Positions 8,577 to 16,881 of a stretch of DNA of 64,000 nucleotides are shown here, one piece after another (the first letter of the stretch is position 1; every line of letters begins with the position of its first letter). The position numbers and the translations under genes were made by a program. Source of the DNA: Algoriphagus chordae (GTDB lineage: Bacteria; Bacteroidota; Bacteroidia; Cytophagales; Cyclobacteriaceae); the NCBI RefSeq assembly GCF_003254055.1, contig NZ_QKZT01000019.1, positions 1-64,000 on the forward strand, read 5' to 3'. The notes under the pieces are model-generated. The model was not told the DNA's origin, did no database searches, and saw nothing but the letters and a program-made list of their open reading frames with translations.

Positions 8577-11500
8577 TTACTCCTCCTCTTCTTTTCGCTT
8601 AGGATCTTTTGGATGACCCAGGCCTAAACTTCCCTTCAAGCCACTCAAAGTAGCTCGCCACCAGCCTCCAAAAATAAATCTAGCCTTATCTCGCTCAAAA
8701 TAAATATTAGAAGTCACGCGATGATTGAAAAATTTACGTGGGTTATTATTCTTCACAACAGCATTTGCTAAAAATGTCATTAACCCAAGTTTACCACGTC
8801 CAGACTCCAAAGTCAGTGAATCCAAAAACTCAATTTTCAAATCTTCATACCTGAAATTCATGGTACCTCTGGCTACGTCATCATCAATTTTGAATTTCCA
8901 TTTACCATCAGTGACTTTGCCATCTACAACCTTCAGAAATGAGCCTTTGGAAATTATATCATTTACTTTAGTCAAGTCAAATTCTCCCAACTCTACGTTG
9001 ACGTCCATAGGATAAGGGTCTCCAAAATGCATATCTGCCTTTAAGGTGACATCACCCTCCCCCATAATTTTAGCCGTTACAAATACCAGACTGGATTCTA
9101 ACGGGAATTCCTCACTACTTTTTCGCATAGCGAATGGTGCAATAGAAGCATTTACCTCATCAAAATATAGCGCACCAGGGAGCATCGCTTTAGGTGAAAA
9201 TTCCTGATACCGTATAAAGCCATCTTGTACAATCACAGAATCTAAGTCTAAATCAAATGGCGCATTTTCCATCAAGAACTGTGGCATAGGCTTAATTACC
9301 CCTTCTTTAAATGGAATTCTCTTGTCTCTAAACACATCCATTTGCAAACCCTCAACCTTAAGCACATGAGCCTTCAACTTTTTGTTGTTGAAATACCCCT
9401 CAAAATCAATATCCTCAAGACGGACTTTGGATACAAAAGCATCCATCGCATTATCCTGATATCCTTTTTTGCGCAGAAATTCATAGCGTCCCATCGCAGG
9501 CTGATAATGCACGCTATCTAGCACAATCGTATTGTCGAGATACCTGATTTTTCCTACACTCAACTTACTCATGCTGTCCTCAGTATAAACCTGATAATTT
9601 GACAGCGAAAGACTCAAATCCTTTTCCATAAGAAGCTGAGGACTGATGTTAGCTCCTTTTTTCATCAGATCGAGATTTAATGCTTTCAACCCAAAATTGA
9701 CATGGTTGAAGGTCATTCTAGGAACTGGGCCAGACTCTTTACCATGAAGAGCTATATCCCCGTTGGTGAACAGTACATCCTGAAGTAATATAGATTCTAT
9801 CAGCCCTCCGGTTTTATCCTTTTTTGCGTCAGGCTTCAGCCTAGGCTTTGCTGGTTTTTTAACAGTATCGAGATATACATTTATCTTGGGATTGAGTAAT
9901 CTCAGCTGAGTTAGGTCAAACACTCCTGTAGATTGAATCTCTCGAATGCTGTTATTTCTCACACCCAGCTCATCTATCGTTGCTGACAAAATAGGAGAAC
10001 CAGGATTCCCTGTGGTATTGCTAGGAACTATCTGAAAGTTGGAAAAAACCGTTTCGTCCGCCGTATTATCCACATACAGATCAGAGAATTTGATCGTGTG
10101 AATACTATCTGGTAAGGTGTATGAAAAATCCTCCAGTGTCAAATTGATTTCATCGAATAATGCTGAGATATCCTTTTGCGCATTTGCCGCCGAGTCAAGG
10201 TTCAAGCCTATTATTCCGAGGTCAAAGTTTGTCTGTATAGATTCAAAATCATCCTGACCTACTCTGTAATTCAAACTTAGCTTGGAATTATTTGCCTCTA
10301 TTGCACCTATGGAAACCAACTCAATAGATTTTGGAAGCGTCTTCACGACCCCTTGCTTAGTATTTTCTTCGGATTCTTCCTTTTGAAAATCCTTATTAAT
10401 CTCCACAATTATCTCACTTCCATCCACTGCAAGTTTTTCGAGTCGAAGCTGATTCTCAAATAAAAATGACTCAATATCAACACCTTCTAAAGACACGCTT
10501 GGAAGGTTCAAGGATAAGGCAATTTTACTCTTAATGGTACTACTCGGACTTAGTGTAAGATTGTCAATTTCAATAGTTTTTGAACGTGAATTGAATCGAA
10601 ATCCATCTGTATCTACTTCGTAATTTCCCCCTGCAACGGAGAAGTCATACTTTCTCAAAACCAAATCTATTTCATCTGAAAAGAAAGTTCTTTCGGGACT
10701 TTTGATAAGTCCTTTTTCCAGATAAAATCCCTTCAGACTCAGTGATAAACTGTCTTCAGAGAGTGCTATATCTTTATTGCCTGCAAAATTTTTGTAATGC
10801 ACCTGCCCATTACTGAAGCTGATAGAATCTATTTGAATAGTAGAAAAATAAGAGGTAAGCAATTCTTCTATTTCATCAGAAGATTCTAGCTGTGTTGCAG
10901 CTATGCCACTTGCAGTTATTTTTCTCTTCCTAAAGCGTGTATACTCCGCGATAGGCGAAGGCACCAGAATCCTGTTGATCATCAGCTTCTCGTCTCGATA
11001 GGCTGCCATCAGGTCTATTCCTTCCACTCGGAATTCAGGGATACTAATATCAAGAATCACTGACTTGCCATAGGTATCCAATATGTATTGAATAGAATCT
11101 GGATTTTCTGGTCTCAGCGTAAAGTTGGTTACCTGAACAAGGGAATTCTTGGAATCTATCAGTACTCTATCTGCCAAAAATTCATGGAGATTATCACGTA
11201 ATTTAAGGCGGTATTTATCCAGACTAAGGACCATTTCCTCTGCAAGGAATTGATTTCTTACGTCATTAGTCATATTAGGCTGCAAAAACACATTTTCAAG
11301 CAATAGACTAAATTTCTCAAAGCCTATATCATCGCTCCTCACACCCTTTTCATTCTTGAATTGAACTTCTCCCTCCCTAAGATCCATCTTGCCGATGGCG
11401 ACCTCATTCATATATCCCTCCAAAAGCTCCTTTACAGGGACTCTATTTTGATTGGCTTCCCGCTGGCTAAGCTCTAAGACTTCCACCTTGGGAGACTGAA

Positions 11501-12950
11501 TCAGCATTTCGTCAATATTAAAAACACCCTCGTTGTACAAGCGCTTCAAATTCGCTTTGGAGAGGACTAATTTTGGCAGGGAAATACGCATGATATGACT
11601 AGCCTCCCCATTTTCCATGGCATTCTCCCTGGGTTCCACCGTCACATTCTCGATGATAATCTCATCTTTGAAAGAAGACACACTTACCCGATCACCGTAG
11701 ATCACATGGATATTATCGGACAGGTATAAGTCCGCATTTTCAATATCCATGGCAGCATCCTCACCATAAAAAAATTGATCTGCTTTTCTGGAATCATCAT
11801 CACCCAGGTAAAAATTGACCATTTTGAAATCAAGCTTTTTGATATCAATTCGATTTTTGAGAGTATCCGATAAACTGTAGGTGGTAAATTTCCCATTATT
11901 CACCGACAACTCCTTCACATCAAAAGACTTCAATATCCCCTCAATCAACTCATTCAGGTTTCCAGTAGCTGTACTGTCTTTTTTGGTATCATTGTTTTTT
12001 TCAACCCTAAACTCGGGATCATTTAGTACAATCTCATCAATATTGACATTCGAGGTCATAAAGGCCTCATTCAGATCTACATTCCCCACACGTAGCTGAC
12101 TCAAATAGACATCATAATAGGCTTTGCTTTCAATGGATTTATCGGCATTAAGCTTAAAACCTTTAATATCAATCATGTTTTCCAGTGAACTGATATATAC
12201 TTTTTCGGACTGAATAGAATGCACTCCATCTGGAAGTGGGAAATCTACATTGTCCAAGTCAAACTCAAATCCTCTGGCATTGAAAGGGGTCTCCCACTCA
12301 TCTTTGGTTGCCCAGTTGATATCCTTCACCAGCAATCTGGTGTTTTCCGCTTTTAGAGAGTTTTGACTCAGGAAATTCAGAAAGAATAAATCAGCGTGAT
12401 TGATCTCCAACTCTCTGATGTAAACTCCTGTGAAATTTATTTTATCAATGATTTTTTTTAGTTCTTCTTCAAGAACTTTTACTGGAGAGCCACTTTTTCC
12501 TTCTGGCTCAACCGCATCGTCTGCTGCTTGATCTACTTTGGGAGGTAGTTCCATGCTGATATTTGGATTGTCAAACTCCAAATTGCCCACATACAACACT
12601 CCTTCAGAGAAATCAAACCAAAGATTTTTAAGTGCCAATTGATCCAAAGTAAGATCAAATAAAGCCTGATTTTGTGCAGCTTTATTTTCGTCTTTTGGCT
12701 TCATCACTACACCATCCATGAAAAGTCCTCGGCGCAGTAATGAAAATCTAACCCTATTAAAATCAACTACATAGATATCCTTTGCAGCCTCATTCATTTT
12801 GCGTCTTGCCCAACTGGAGAGCACTAGGTTCGAACCAAAATAGACTACAAACTCCAAAAAAAGTATAGACAGAAAAATAAGCATTATCCATCTGAGAACC
12901 TTTTTTCGAAAAGGATGCCTGGAATGCTTCTCTTTATGCTCTTCTGTCAT
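8577..12950 (-). CDS. Giant AsmA-like / DUF748-type envelope protein
   Basis: A 1457-residue protein. A longer frame from a GTG at 13010 starts inside a terminator hairpin, so the ATG at 12950 (MTEEHKEKHSRHPFRKK) is preferred. One N-terminal transmembrane helix (~residues 20-40, WIMLIFLSILFLEFVVYFG) follows a basic cytoplasmic segment. The rest is a very long series of beta-rich repeats (phrases such as LSLDKYRLKL and LYLSDNIHVIYGD), typical of AsmA/TamB/DUF748-like proteins that bridge the periplasm. The C-terminus (DGKVTDGKWKFKIDDD, then FGGWWRATLSGLKGSLG) resembles the AsmA C-terminal region. Members of this superfamily are implicated in lipid transport between the membranes; the role here is inferred from family only. 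It stands alone, facing the plus-strand cluster. Confidence 0.75.
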   Translation of the reverse strand: MTEEHKEKHSRHPFRKKVLRWIMLIFLSILFLEFVVYFGSNLVLSSWARRKMNEAAKDIYVVDFNRVRFSLLRRGLFMDGVVMKPKDENKAAQNQALFDLTLDQLALKNLWFDFSEGVLYVGNLEFDNPNISMELPPKVDQAADDAVEPEGKSGSPVKVLEEELKKIIDKINFTGVYIRELEINHADLFFLNFLSQNSLKAENTRLLVKDINWATKDEWETPFNARGFEFDLDNVDFPLPDGVHSIQSEKVYISSLENMIDIKGFKLNADKSIESKAYYDVYLSQLRVGNVDLNEAFMTSNVNIDEIVLNDPEFRVEKNNDTKKDSTATGNLNELIEGILKSFDVKELSVNNGKFTTYSLSDTLKNRIDIKKLDFKMVNFYLGDDDSRKADQFFYGEDAAMDIENADLYLSDNIHVIYGDRVSVSSFKDEIIIENVTVEPRENAMENGEASHIMRISLPKLVLSKANLKRLYNEGVFNIDEMLIQSPKVEVLELSQREANQNRVPVKELLEGYMNEVAIGKMDLREGEVQFKNEKGVRSDDIGFEKFSLLLENVFLQPNMTNDVRNQFLAEEMVLSLDKYRLKLRDNLHEFLADRVLIDSKNSLVQVTNFTLRPENPDSIQYILDTYGKSVILDISIPEFRVEGIDLMAAYRDEKLMINRILVPSPIAEYTRFRKRKITASGIAATQLESSDEIEELLTSYFSTIQIDSISFSNGQVHYKNFAGNKDIALSEDSLSLSLKGFYLEKGLIKSPERTFFSDEIDLVLRKYDFSVAGGNYEVDTDGFRFNSRSKTIEIDNLTLSPSSTIKSKIALSLNLPSVSLEGVDIESFLFENQLRLEKLAVDGSEIIVEINKDFQKEESEENTKQGVVKTLPKSIELVSIGAIEANNSKLSLNYRVGQDDFESIQTNFDLGIIGLNLDSAANAQKDISALFDEINLTLEDFSYTLPDSIHTIKFSDLYVDNTADETVFSNFQIVPSNTTGNPGSPILSATIDELGVRNNSIREIQSTGVFDLTQLRLLNPKINVYLDTVKKPAKPRLKPDAKKDKTGGLIESILLQDVLFTNGDIALHGKESGPVPRMTFNHVNFGLKALNLDLMKKGANISPQLLMEKDLSLSLSNYQVYTEDSMSKLSVGKIRYLDNTIVLDSVHYQPAMGRYEFLRKKGYQDNAMDAFVSKVRLEDIDFEGYFNNKKLKAHVLKVEGLQMDVFRDKRIPFKEGVIKPMPQFLMENAPFDLDLDSVIVQDGFIRYQEFSPKAMLPGALYFDEVNASIAPFAMRKSSEEFPLESSLVFVTAKIMGEGDVTLKADMHFGDPYPMDVNVELGEFDLTKVNDIISKGSFLKVVDGKVTDGKWKFKIDDDVARGTMNFRYEDLKIEFLDSLTLESGRGKLGLMTFLANAVVKNNNPRKFFNHRVTSNIYFERDKARFIFGGWWRATLSGLKGSLGLGHPKDPKRKEEEE

Positions 12951-12997
12951 GCAGATTGATTTTTGTCTAAAATAGGCAATTAGGACAAATGTAAACG

Positions 12998-13025
12998 AAA
13001 AAAGCAGCACTTAAGTGCTGCTTTT
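12998..13025 (-). terminator. Intrinsic terminator of the first tRNA-like RNA
   Basis: A perfect palindrome (AAAAAGCAGCAC, TTAA, GTGCTGCTTTTT) lies 7 bp past the 3' end of the RNA gene on the minus strand and ends in a T run. It shows that the RNA is transcribed as a defined unit separate from the AsmA-like gene. Confidence 0.85.
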
Positions 13026-13031
13026 TCTATG

Positions 13032-13177
13032 CTGTAGGAGAAGGATTCGAACCTCCACGGAGTAGTTAGGCAATAGTCCGGTAGAATTACGCTTTATCCT
13101 CTCAAGCCCGATAGTTATCGAGCAGGATCCCCACCCCCGAGACAGGAGGGCTTGTCTGCCAGTTTCAACATCCTACA
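13032..13177 (-). tRNA. tRNA-like RNA with giant variable arm, copy 1
   Basis: Read on the minus strand, the ends form a 7-bp acceptor stem (TGTAGGA/TCCTACA). Next come TG at positions 8-9, a 3-bp D stem (TTG/CAA) with the loop AAACTGGCAGA, a 5-bp anticodon stem (CCCTC/GGGGG) with loop CTGTCTC, and a T arm GGAGG-TTCGAAT-CCTTC. Discriminator G follows; CCA is not encoded. The D arm is of the class II (Leu/Ser) type. The variable region is about 76 nt against a usual 10-24; its base can pair GGGG/CTCC and it contains extra hairpins. The nominal anticodon is GUC with U rather than a purine at 37, so the Asp reading is not trustworthy. Compared with copy 2 it carries an extra palindrome (13106-13123). 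It may be a divergent tRNA, a non-decoding tRNA, or another structured RNA using a tRNA fold. Confidence 0.6.
13106..13123. repeat. Palindrome inserted in the variable arm of copy 1
   Basis: The sequence gcccgatagttatcgagc can form a 7-bp hairpin with a 4-nt loop. It accounts for most of the length difference between the two tRNA-like genes. CCGATAG/CTATCGG palindromes are, from general knowledge, frequent spacer repeats in this bacterial group. Confidence 0.5.
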
Positions 13178-13551
13178 ATGATGAATTTGTATTTTACACT
13201 AGCCTTTTGCCAGTAGTGGTGGTTTTCAAAAAAACCAAAGGTTAATAGGTTTGATAAGCAAGAATCAAAGGCGGTGATGTGCTATTTTGCACAACCATTT
13301 TTTATTCTGCTGGGTCAAAATTAGAAATACCATTGGTTTATTAAAATTTTTATAACAAATAAATCAATTATTTACATAATTCATATTAAATACAAGTAAT
13401 CAATACAGTATTACTAATAATCAGCAGTATTTACACGCCTTAATTACTAATTCATTAATGGTGATTACAGGGCAATTCGGCAAAATCTTATTGGGAAAAT
13501 TGGAGTAGACTCCAAATAAAAAATGAGAGCCATTTTGAAAAGGGCATAAAA
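13178..13551. other. AT-rich spacer between the two tRNA-like genes
   Basis: No reading frame or conserved RNA was recognised. It must contain the minus-strand promoter of copy 1. A near-match to the -7 element (CAAAGGTTA on the plus strand, 13236-13244) lies about 60 bp before the RNA 5' end, at a distance similar to the candidate for copy 2. Confidence 0.3.
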
Positions 13552-13580
13552 AAAACCACGAAACAAAATTTCATGGTTTT
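13552..13580 (-). terminator. Intrinsic terminator of the second tRNA-like RNA
   Basis: On the minus strand a 12-bp stem (AAAACCATGAAA / TTTCGTGGTTTT, one wobble pair) with a 5-nt loop is followed by a run of T. It lies 31 bp beyond the 3' end of the RNA gene. Confidence 0.85.
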
Positions 13581-13611
13581 AGTCAATTAACAATAAACCC
13601 AAAATAACCTG

Positions 13612-13736
13612 CTGTAGGAGAAGGATTCGAACCTCCACGGAGTAGTTAGGCAAATTTACGAGCTCGCTAAATGCTTTATCCTATGACCTCCACCCCCGAG
13701 ACAGGAGGGCTTGTCTGCCAGTTTCAACATCCTACA
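13612..13736 (-). tRNA. tRNA-like RNA with giant variable arm, copy 2
   Basis: The first 47 nt and the last ~43 nt are identical to copy 1, so acceptor, D, anticodon and T arms are the same (acceptor TGTAGGA/TCCTACA, loop CTGTCTC, T loop TTCGAAT, discriminator G, no encoded CCA). The variable region is about 56 nt and differs. It is framed by GGAG/CTCC, where copy 1 has GGGG/CTCC (pairing kept through a wobble), then TAGG/CCTA, then a distal hairpin with stem ATTTA/TAAAT. Conservation of the ends with a changed but still foldable distal hairpin suggests that structure, not sequence, is selected. A TAnnTTTG-type -7 candidate is upstream at 13807-13814. Function and amino-acid identity are unknown. 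Confidence 0.6.
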
Positions 13737-13806
13737 GTGTTGTGTAATTTCAATGTATTCTGAGTGCTTAGAGTGTCAACCGTTTGTTTTCCCTCTTTGT
13801 ATACTT

Positions 13807-13814
13807 CAAATATA
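13807..13814 (-). promoter_or_regulatory. Candidate -7 promoter element for tRNA-like copy 2
   Basis: Minus-strand TATATTTG matches the Bacteroidota consensus TAnnTTTG exactly, 71 bp upstream of the RNA 5' end. No TTG is visible at the usual -33 spacing, so it is tentative. Confidence 0.3.
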
Positions 13815-13969
13815 GCAGGTCGCTTTGTTTATTAAAAATAATTCAAAAAATATTCTGAATTTTTACAGTATTTTCAATGGGAACGTTTGAAATATACAGT
13901 ATCGTTAAAAACAGCATTACAATTGACTCGTATATTGACTAATTTTCAATGGATCATTTGAATATTACC

Positions 13970-13994
13970 AAAACAGCCTGTAAAAGGCTGTTTT
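13970..13994 (-). terminator. Probable terminator of the pseudouridine synthase gene
   Basis: A perfect 10-bp stem (AAAACAGCCT/AGGCTGTTTT) encloses GTAAA, 58 bp after the stop of the rluD-like gene. The following T run is short (TTTTGG). The rest of the 13737-14052 spacer shows no gene. Confidence 0.55.
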
Positions 13995-14052
13995 GTTGTC
14001 AAAATCACATCAATCAAAGGGTAATATTAATTAATCATTAATACCGGAAGCA

Positions 14053-15087
14053 TTATTCGAAATTTACGTAATTCTCCCACTTGTCTAAAACTGCTTGAAA
14101 ATCCTCAGGCAGCGGAGCTTCGAAATATAGTTTCTCCTTGGTTACTGGATGAATAAAACCCAAGGACATCGCATGCAAGGCTTGACGAGGCAATAGATTA
14201 AATGCATTATGGACAAAAGTTTTGTACTTAGAGAATTGAGTCCCCTTGCGAATCTTGTCGCCACCATATGTCGCATCATTGAAGAGTGGATGCCCCAAGA
14301 ATTTCATGTGCGCGCGAATCTGATGTGTTCTACCCGTTTCAAGGTTACACTGAACTAGCGACACATAGCGTAATCTCTTCAGCATCTTCCAGTGAGTAAC
14401 TGCATGTTTCCCTTGGCTTCCGTCCGGGAACACATCCATTATCTTTCTGTTCTTAGCACTTCTACCCACATTACCGGTGACGGTACCAGCATCCTCGTCC
14501 ATCTCCCCCCAAACCAGTGCCTTATAGGTTCGCTCGATTGTATGGTGAAAAAATTGTGATGCCAAATGAGTCATGGCATCCTCAGACTTGGCAATGACCA
14601 ATAAGCCAGAAGTATCCTTATCTATACGATGCACGAGACCTGGTCTACCCTCATTGCCCTTCATCTCAGGGAGGTTCTGAAAGTAATACACCAAGGCATT
14701 CACCAGCGTCCCAGTCCAGTTACCATGAGCAGGATGAACGACCATCCCAGCGGCCTTATTCACTACTAACAGATGCTGATCTTCATAGACGATATCCAGC
14801 GGAATATCTTCGGGCACCACCTCCGTATCACGTGGGGGTTTACCAAATAGGACCCGAATATCATCCAGTGGCTTTATCTTATAACTACCCTTGATCGACT
14901 CACCATTCACTTGGATCGCTCCAGCATCAATGGCCTGTTGAATCTTATTTCTGGTAGCAAAAGCTATCTTATCTGTTAAAAACTTATCAATCCTAATAGG
15001 GGTCTGACCTTTGTCAATTACAAATTTGTAATGTTCATAAAGTTCTAACTCTTCTTCTTCAAAATCTTCGTCTGCTTGCATACTCAT
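14053..15087 (-). CDS. RluA/RluD-family pseudouridine synthase
   Basis: A 344-residue enzyme that isomerises uridine to pseudouridine in RNA, probably 23S rRNA. An S4 RNA-binding domain occupies about residues 28-85 (IRIDKFLTDKIAFATRNKIQ). The catalytic domain carries the family motif GLVHRIDKDTSGLLV, with Asp156 as the catalytic residue, and the later motif ETGRTHQIRAHMKFLGHPLF. Length and domain order match RluD, but the exact target uridines cannot be assigned. An acidic N-terminal extension (EDFEEEELELYE) precedes the S4 domain. It is divergent from the neighbouring PLP-enzyme gene, with 58 bp between the starts that must contain both promoters. Confidence 0.9.
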   Translation of the reverse strand: MSMQADEDFEEEELELYEHYKFVIDKGQTPIRIDKFLTDKIAFATRNKIQQAIDAGAIQVNGESIKGSYKIKPLDDIRVLFGKPPRDTEVVPEDIPLDIVYEDQHLLVVNKAAGMVVHPAHGNWTGTLVNALVYYFQNLPEMKGNEGRPGLVHRIDKDTSGLLVIAKSEDAMTHLASQFFHHTIERTYKALVWGEMDEDAGTVTGNVGRSAKNRKIMDVFPDGSQGKHAVTHWKMLKRLRYVSLVQCNLETGRTHQIRAHMKFLGHPLFNDATYGGDKIRKGTQFSKYKTFVHNAFNLLPRQALHAMSLGFIHPVTKEKLYFEAPLPEDFQAVLDKWENYVNFE

Positions 15088-15145
15088 GCTGCAAAAATAA
15101 GATTATCAAGCTTAACTTTGACTACTCCGCAAAAAAGCAATTTAA

Positions 15146-16060
15146 ATGCTCCTCCCAAATCCAGCTCCAACTCAACTCCTTTCTCATCCTTTGCTTGTGG
15201 AAAAAGGAATCGAAATGGCAATTAAACGCTTGGATTTAGTCCATCCAGAAATCTCCGGAAATAAGTTTTTCAAACTCAAATACAATTTGGAAAAAGCTAA
15301 AAACGAAGGAAAAAACAAGATTCTGACCTTTGGCGGGGCTTTTTCAAATCATATTTATGCCACAGCTGAGGCTGCCAAAGTTCAAAACCTAGAGGCTATA
15401 GGGGTCATAAGGGGGGAAAGAACTACTCCACTTAACGCTACACTTTCCCATTCCGAAAGACTGGGCATGCAGCTTCATTTTATGGATAGAAATAGCTACA
15501 GAAATAAAACAGAACCTACTTTTCTAGCCATTTTAAAGGAGAAATTTGGTGATTTCTACCTGATTCCGGAAGGAGGAACCAATGAATTGGCCATTCGAGG
15601 CACCAAAGAAATCCTTGACATAGCCGATCAGCAATTCTCTTATATCTGCTCTTCTATTGGAACGGGCGGTACTTTTTCCGGACTATATGCTTCACTTACT
15701 TCCCATCAGCACCTACTTGGTTTCTCCTCGCTGAAAGGAGAATTCATTCATCAGGAAATCGCTGATCTTATCCAGAAATATCAGCTTGAATCTCGAGGTA
15801 CTTATGAGGTATTCACTGCGTATCACTTTGGTGGCTACGCCAAACACAAACAAGAGCTAATCGATTTTCTCTGGTGGTTTTATGAGCGTTTCGGTATAAT
15901 GCTAGACCCGATTTATACTGGAAAAATGGCCTTTGGAATCTGGGATTTGATCAAAAAAGACTATTTCAAAAAAGGATCAAAAATCCTGATGATACACTCT
16001 GGAGGGCTGCAAGGTAATGCTGGTTTTACTGAGATGACGGGGATTCCTTTACCAACATAA
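15146..16060 (+). CDS. 1-Aminocyclopropane-1-carboxylate deaminase/D-cysteine desulfhydrase-like PLP enzyme
   Basis: A 304-residue fold-type II PLP enzyme. The motif HPEISGNKFFKLKYNL places the PLP lysine at Lys40. GGAFSNHIYATAEAA, PEGGTNELAIRGTKEI and IGTGGTFSGL are the substrate- and phosphate-binding segments of the ACC deaminase / D-cysteine desulfhydrase group. Members open ACC or desulfurate D-cysteine; D-cysteine desulfhydrase activity is generally the likelier one in non-rhizosphere bacteria, but the substrate is not settled by sequence. The start TTTAA-ATG-CTCCTCCC at 15146 gives the family's usual length. Just beyond the stop lies a repeat, then a second out-of-frame copy of the gene's 3' tail. 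Confidence 0.85.
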   Translation: MLLPNPAPTQLLSHPLLVEKGIEMAIKRLDLVHPEISGNKFFKLKYNLEKAKNEGKNKILTFGGAFSNHIYATAEAAKVQNLEAIGVIRGERTTPLNATLSHSERLGMQLHFMDRNSYRNKTEPTFLAILKEKFGDFYLIPEGGTNELAIRGTKEILDIADQQFSYICSSIGTGGTFSGLYASLTSHQHLLGFSSLKGEFIHQEIADLIQKYQLESRGTYEVFTAYHFGGYAKHKQELIDFLWWFYERFGIMLDPIYTGKMAFGIWDLIKKDYFKKGSKILMIHSGGLQGNAGFTEMTGIPLPT

Positions 16061-16085
16061 TTCGAGATTTGTAATCTCGAATAGC
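16061..16085. repeat. REP-like palindrome (GAGATTTGTAATCTC)
   Basis: A 15-bp unit with perfect arms GAGATT/AATCTC is flanked by attc and gaatagc. The same arrangement, with substitutions, occurs at 2931-2957 (attcgtgattataaatcccgaatagc). It lies exactly between the end of the PLP-enzyme gene and the displaced gene-tail relic. Confidence 0.5.
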
Positions 16086-16133
16086 GGATTTACGGAAATG
16101 ACAGGAATTAAACTCCCGAGTCCTTCAAAGTGA
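16086..16133 (+). pseudogene. Relic 3' tail of an ACC deaminase-like gene
   Basis: The segment translates as GFTEMTGIKLPSPSK followed by TGA. The intact gene 64 bp upstream ends GFTEMTGIPLPT. The relic is in a different frame from the intact gene. Six of the eight shared codons use a different synonymous codon (only TTT and the single Met codon ATG, plus ATT, are alike), so this is not a fresh duplication; it looks like the surviving end of a diverged allele. It overlaps the last codons of the convergent AlbA_2 gene. Confidence 0.55.
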
Positions 16134-16752
16134 AAAAGTCCTCCAATTCCTGAGGATGGATCTGGAGCACATTGGCCAGCACTAATCTCACCAAGGTTTT
16201 AGAAGCCAAAAACTTAGGCAGATTTGCCAGCTTCGCAAATTCTTTAAGCGTGATTTTATCTGATTCGCCAAGTGCTTTCATCAGGATCTCTTCCTTTCTC
16301 CCATAGGTGAATACCATATCCTTGGGATTTTTGCCTCTTCTCAAAATCTCCCAAACCTCCCTACTCGCCTGCACAGATCGATCCGCAACTCTGATATAAG
16401 CTCGCTTTCTGTCTTTCTCTTTTATATAATGTGGGCGCAATGAACTTTGTGCAACTCTAAATATCGCAACTCCTTTTTTCTCATTCAGTTTCAGAGAAAA
16501 CAACTCATAAGCTAAAGGAGGAAAAATCAGTTCTTTGATGGCTTTTTCCATCACAAAAATCTCCTCTTCAATATAACGCTGCCCTGATACCGTCCCATCA
16601 TCATCTACTCCTATCAGCAAATCCCCACCAGAAGTATTGGCAAAGGCGATTAGCTCACGGACAATTTTCTCTGGAAATGTCGCTTTCTTCTTAAATTCTA
16701 TTCTCAATCCCTCGCCTTTCGCAGCGAGCAACTTTACATCCTGCAGCGTCAT
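16108..16752 (-). CDS. AlbA_2 (Schlafen-type) domain protein
   Basis: A 214-residue cytoplasmic protein. Residues ~5-130 match the AlbA_2 / Schlafen DNA-binding fold, including EGLRIEFKKKATFPEKIVRE, FANTSGGDLLIGVDDDG and the basic segment KEKDRKRAYIRVADRS. The C-terminal part (SDKITLKEFAKLANLPKFLA) looks like a winged-helix segment. Such proteins are often transcriptional regulators or nucleic-acid binding proteins; the target here is unknown. It lies 129 bp downstream of uvrB on the same strand, so co-transcription is possible but not shown. The end of the gene overlaps the gene-tail relic on the opposite strand. Confidence 0.75.
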   Translation of the reverse strand: MTLQDVKLLAAKGEGLRIEFKKKATFPEKIVRELIAFANTSGGDLLIGVDDDGTVSGQRYIEEEIFVMEKAIKELIFPPLAYELFSLKLNEKKGVAIFRVAQSSLRPHYIKEKDRKRAYIRVADRSVQASREVWEILRRGKNPKDMVFTYGRKEEILMKALGESDKITLKEFAKLANLPKFLASKTLVRLVLANVLQIHPQELEDFFTLKDSGV

Positions 16753-16881
16753 TATAAAAAGCTTTTTAGAGACTTTTATGATTTGAACTTCATCAATGGG
16801 GATATCTGTACTCTGATCTTCGTTTTCGCCGTGTCAAACAACGAACTGTGTACTATGTGAAAACCTCTGTGGTTATATAAC

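Noticed and set aside
12951-13010. Upstream GTG start for the AsmA-like gene at 13010
   Set aside because: It would begin inside the terminator hairpin of the tRNA-like RNA; the ATG at 12950 fits the basic N-terminus better.
13032-13736. Annotation of the two tRNA-like genes as tRNA-Asp(GUC)
   Set aside because: The anticodon reading rests on one possible loop; U37, the class II D arm and the giant variable arm do not fit tRNA-Asp.
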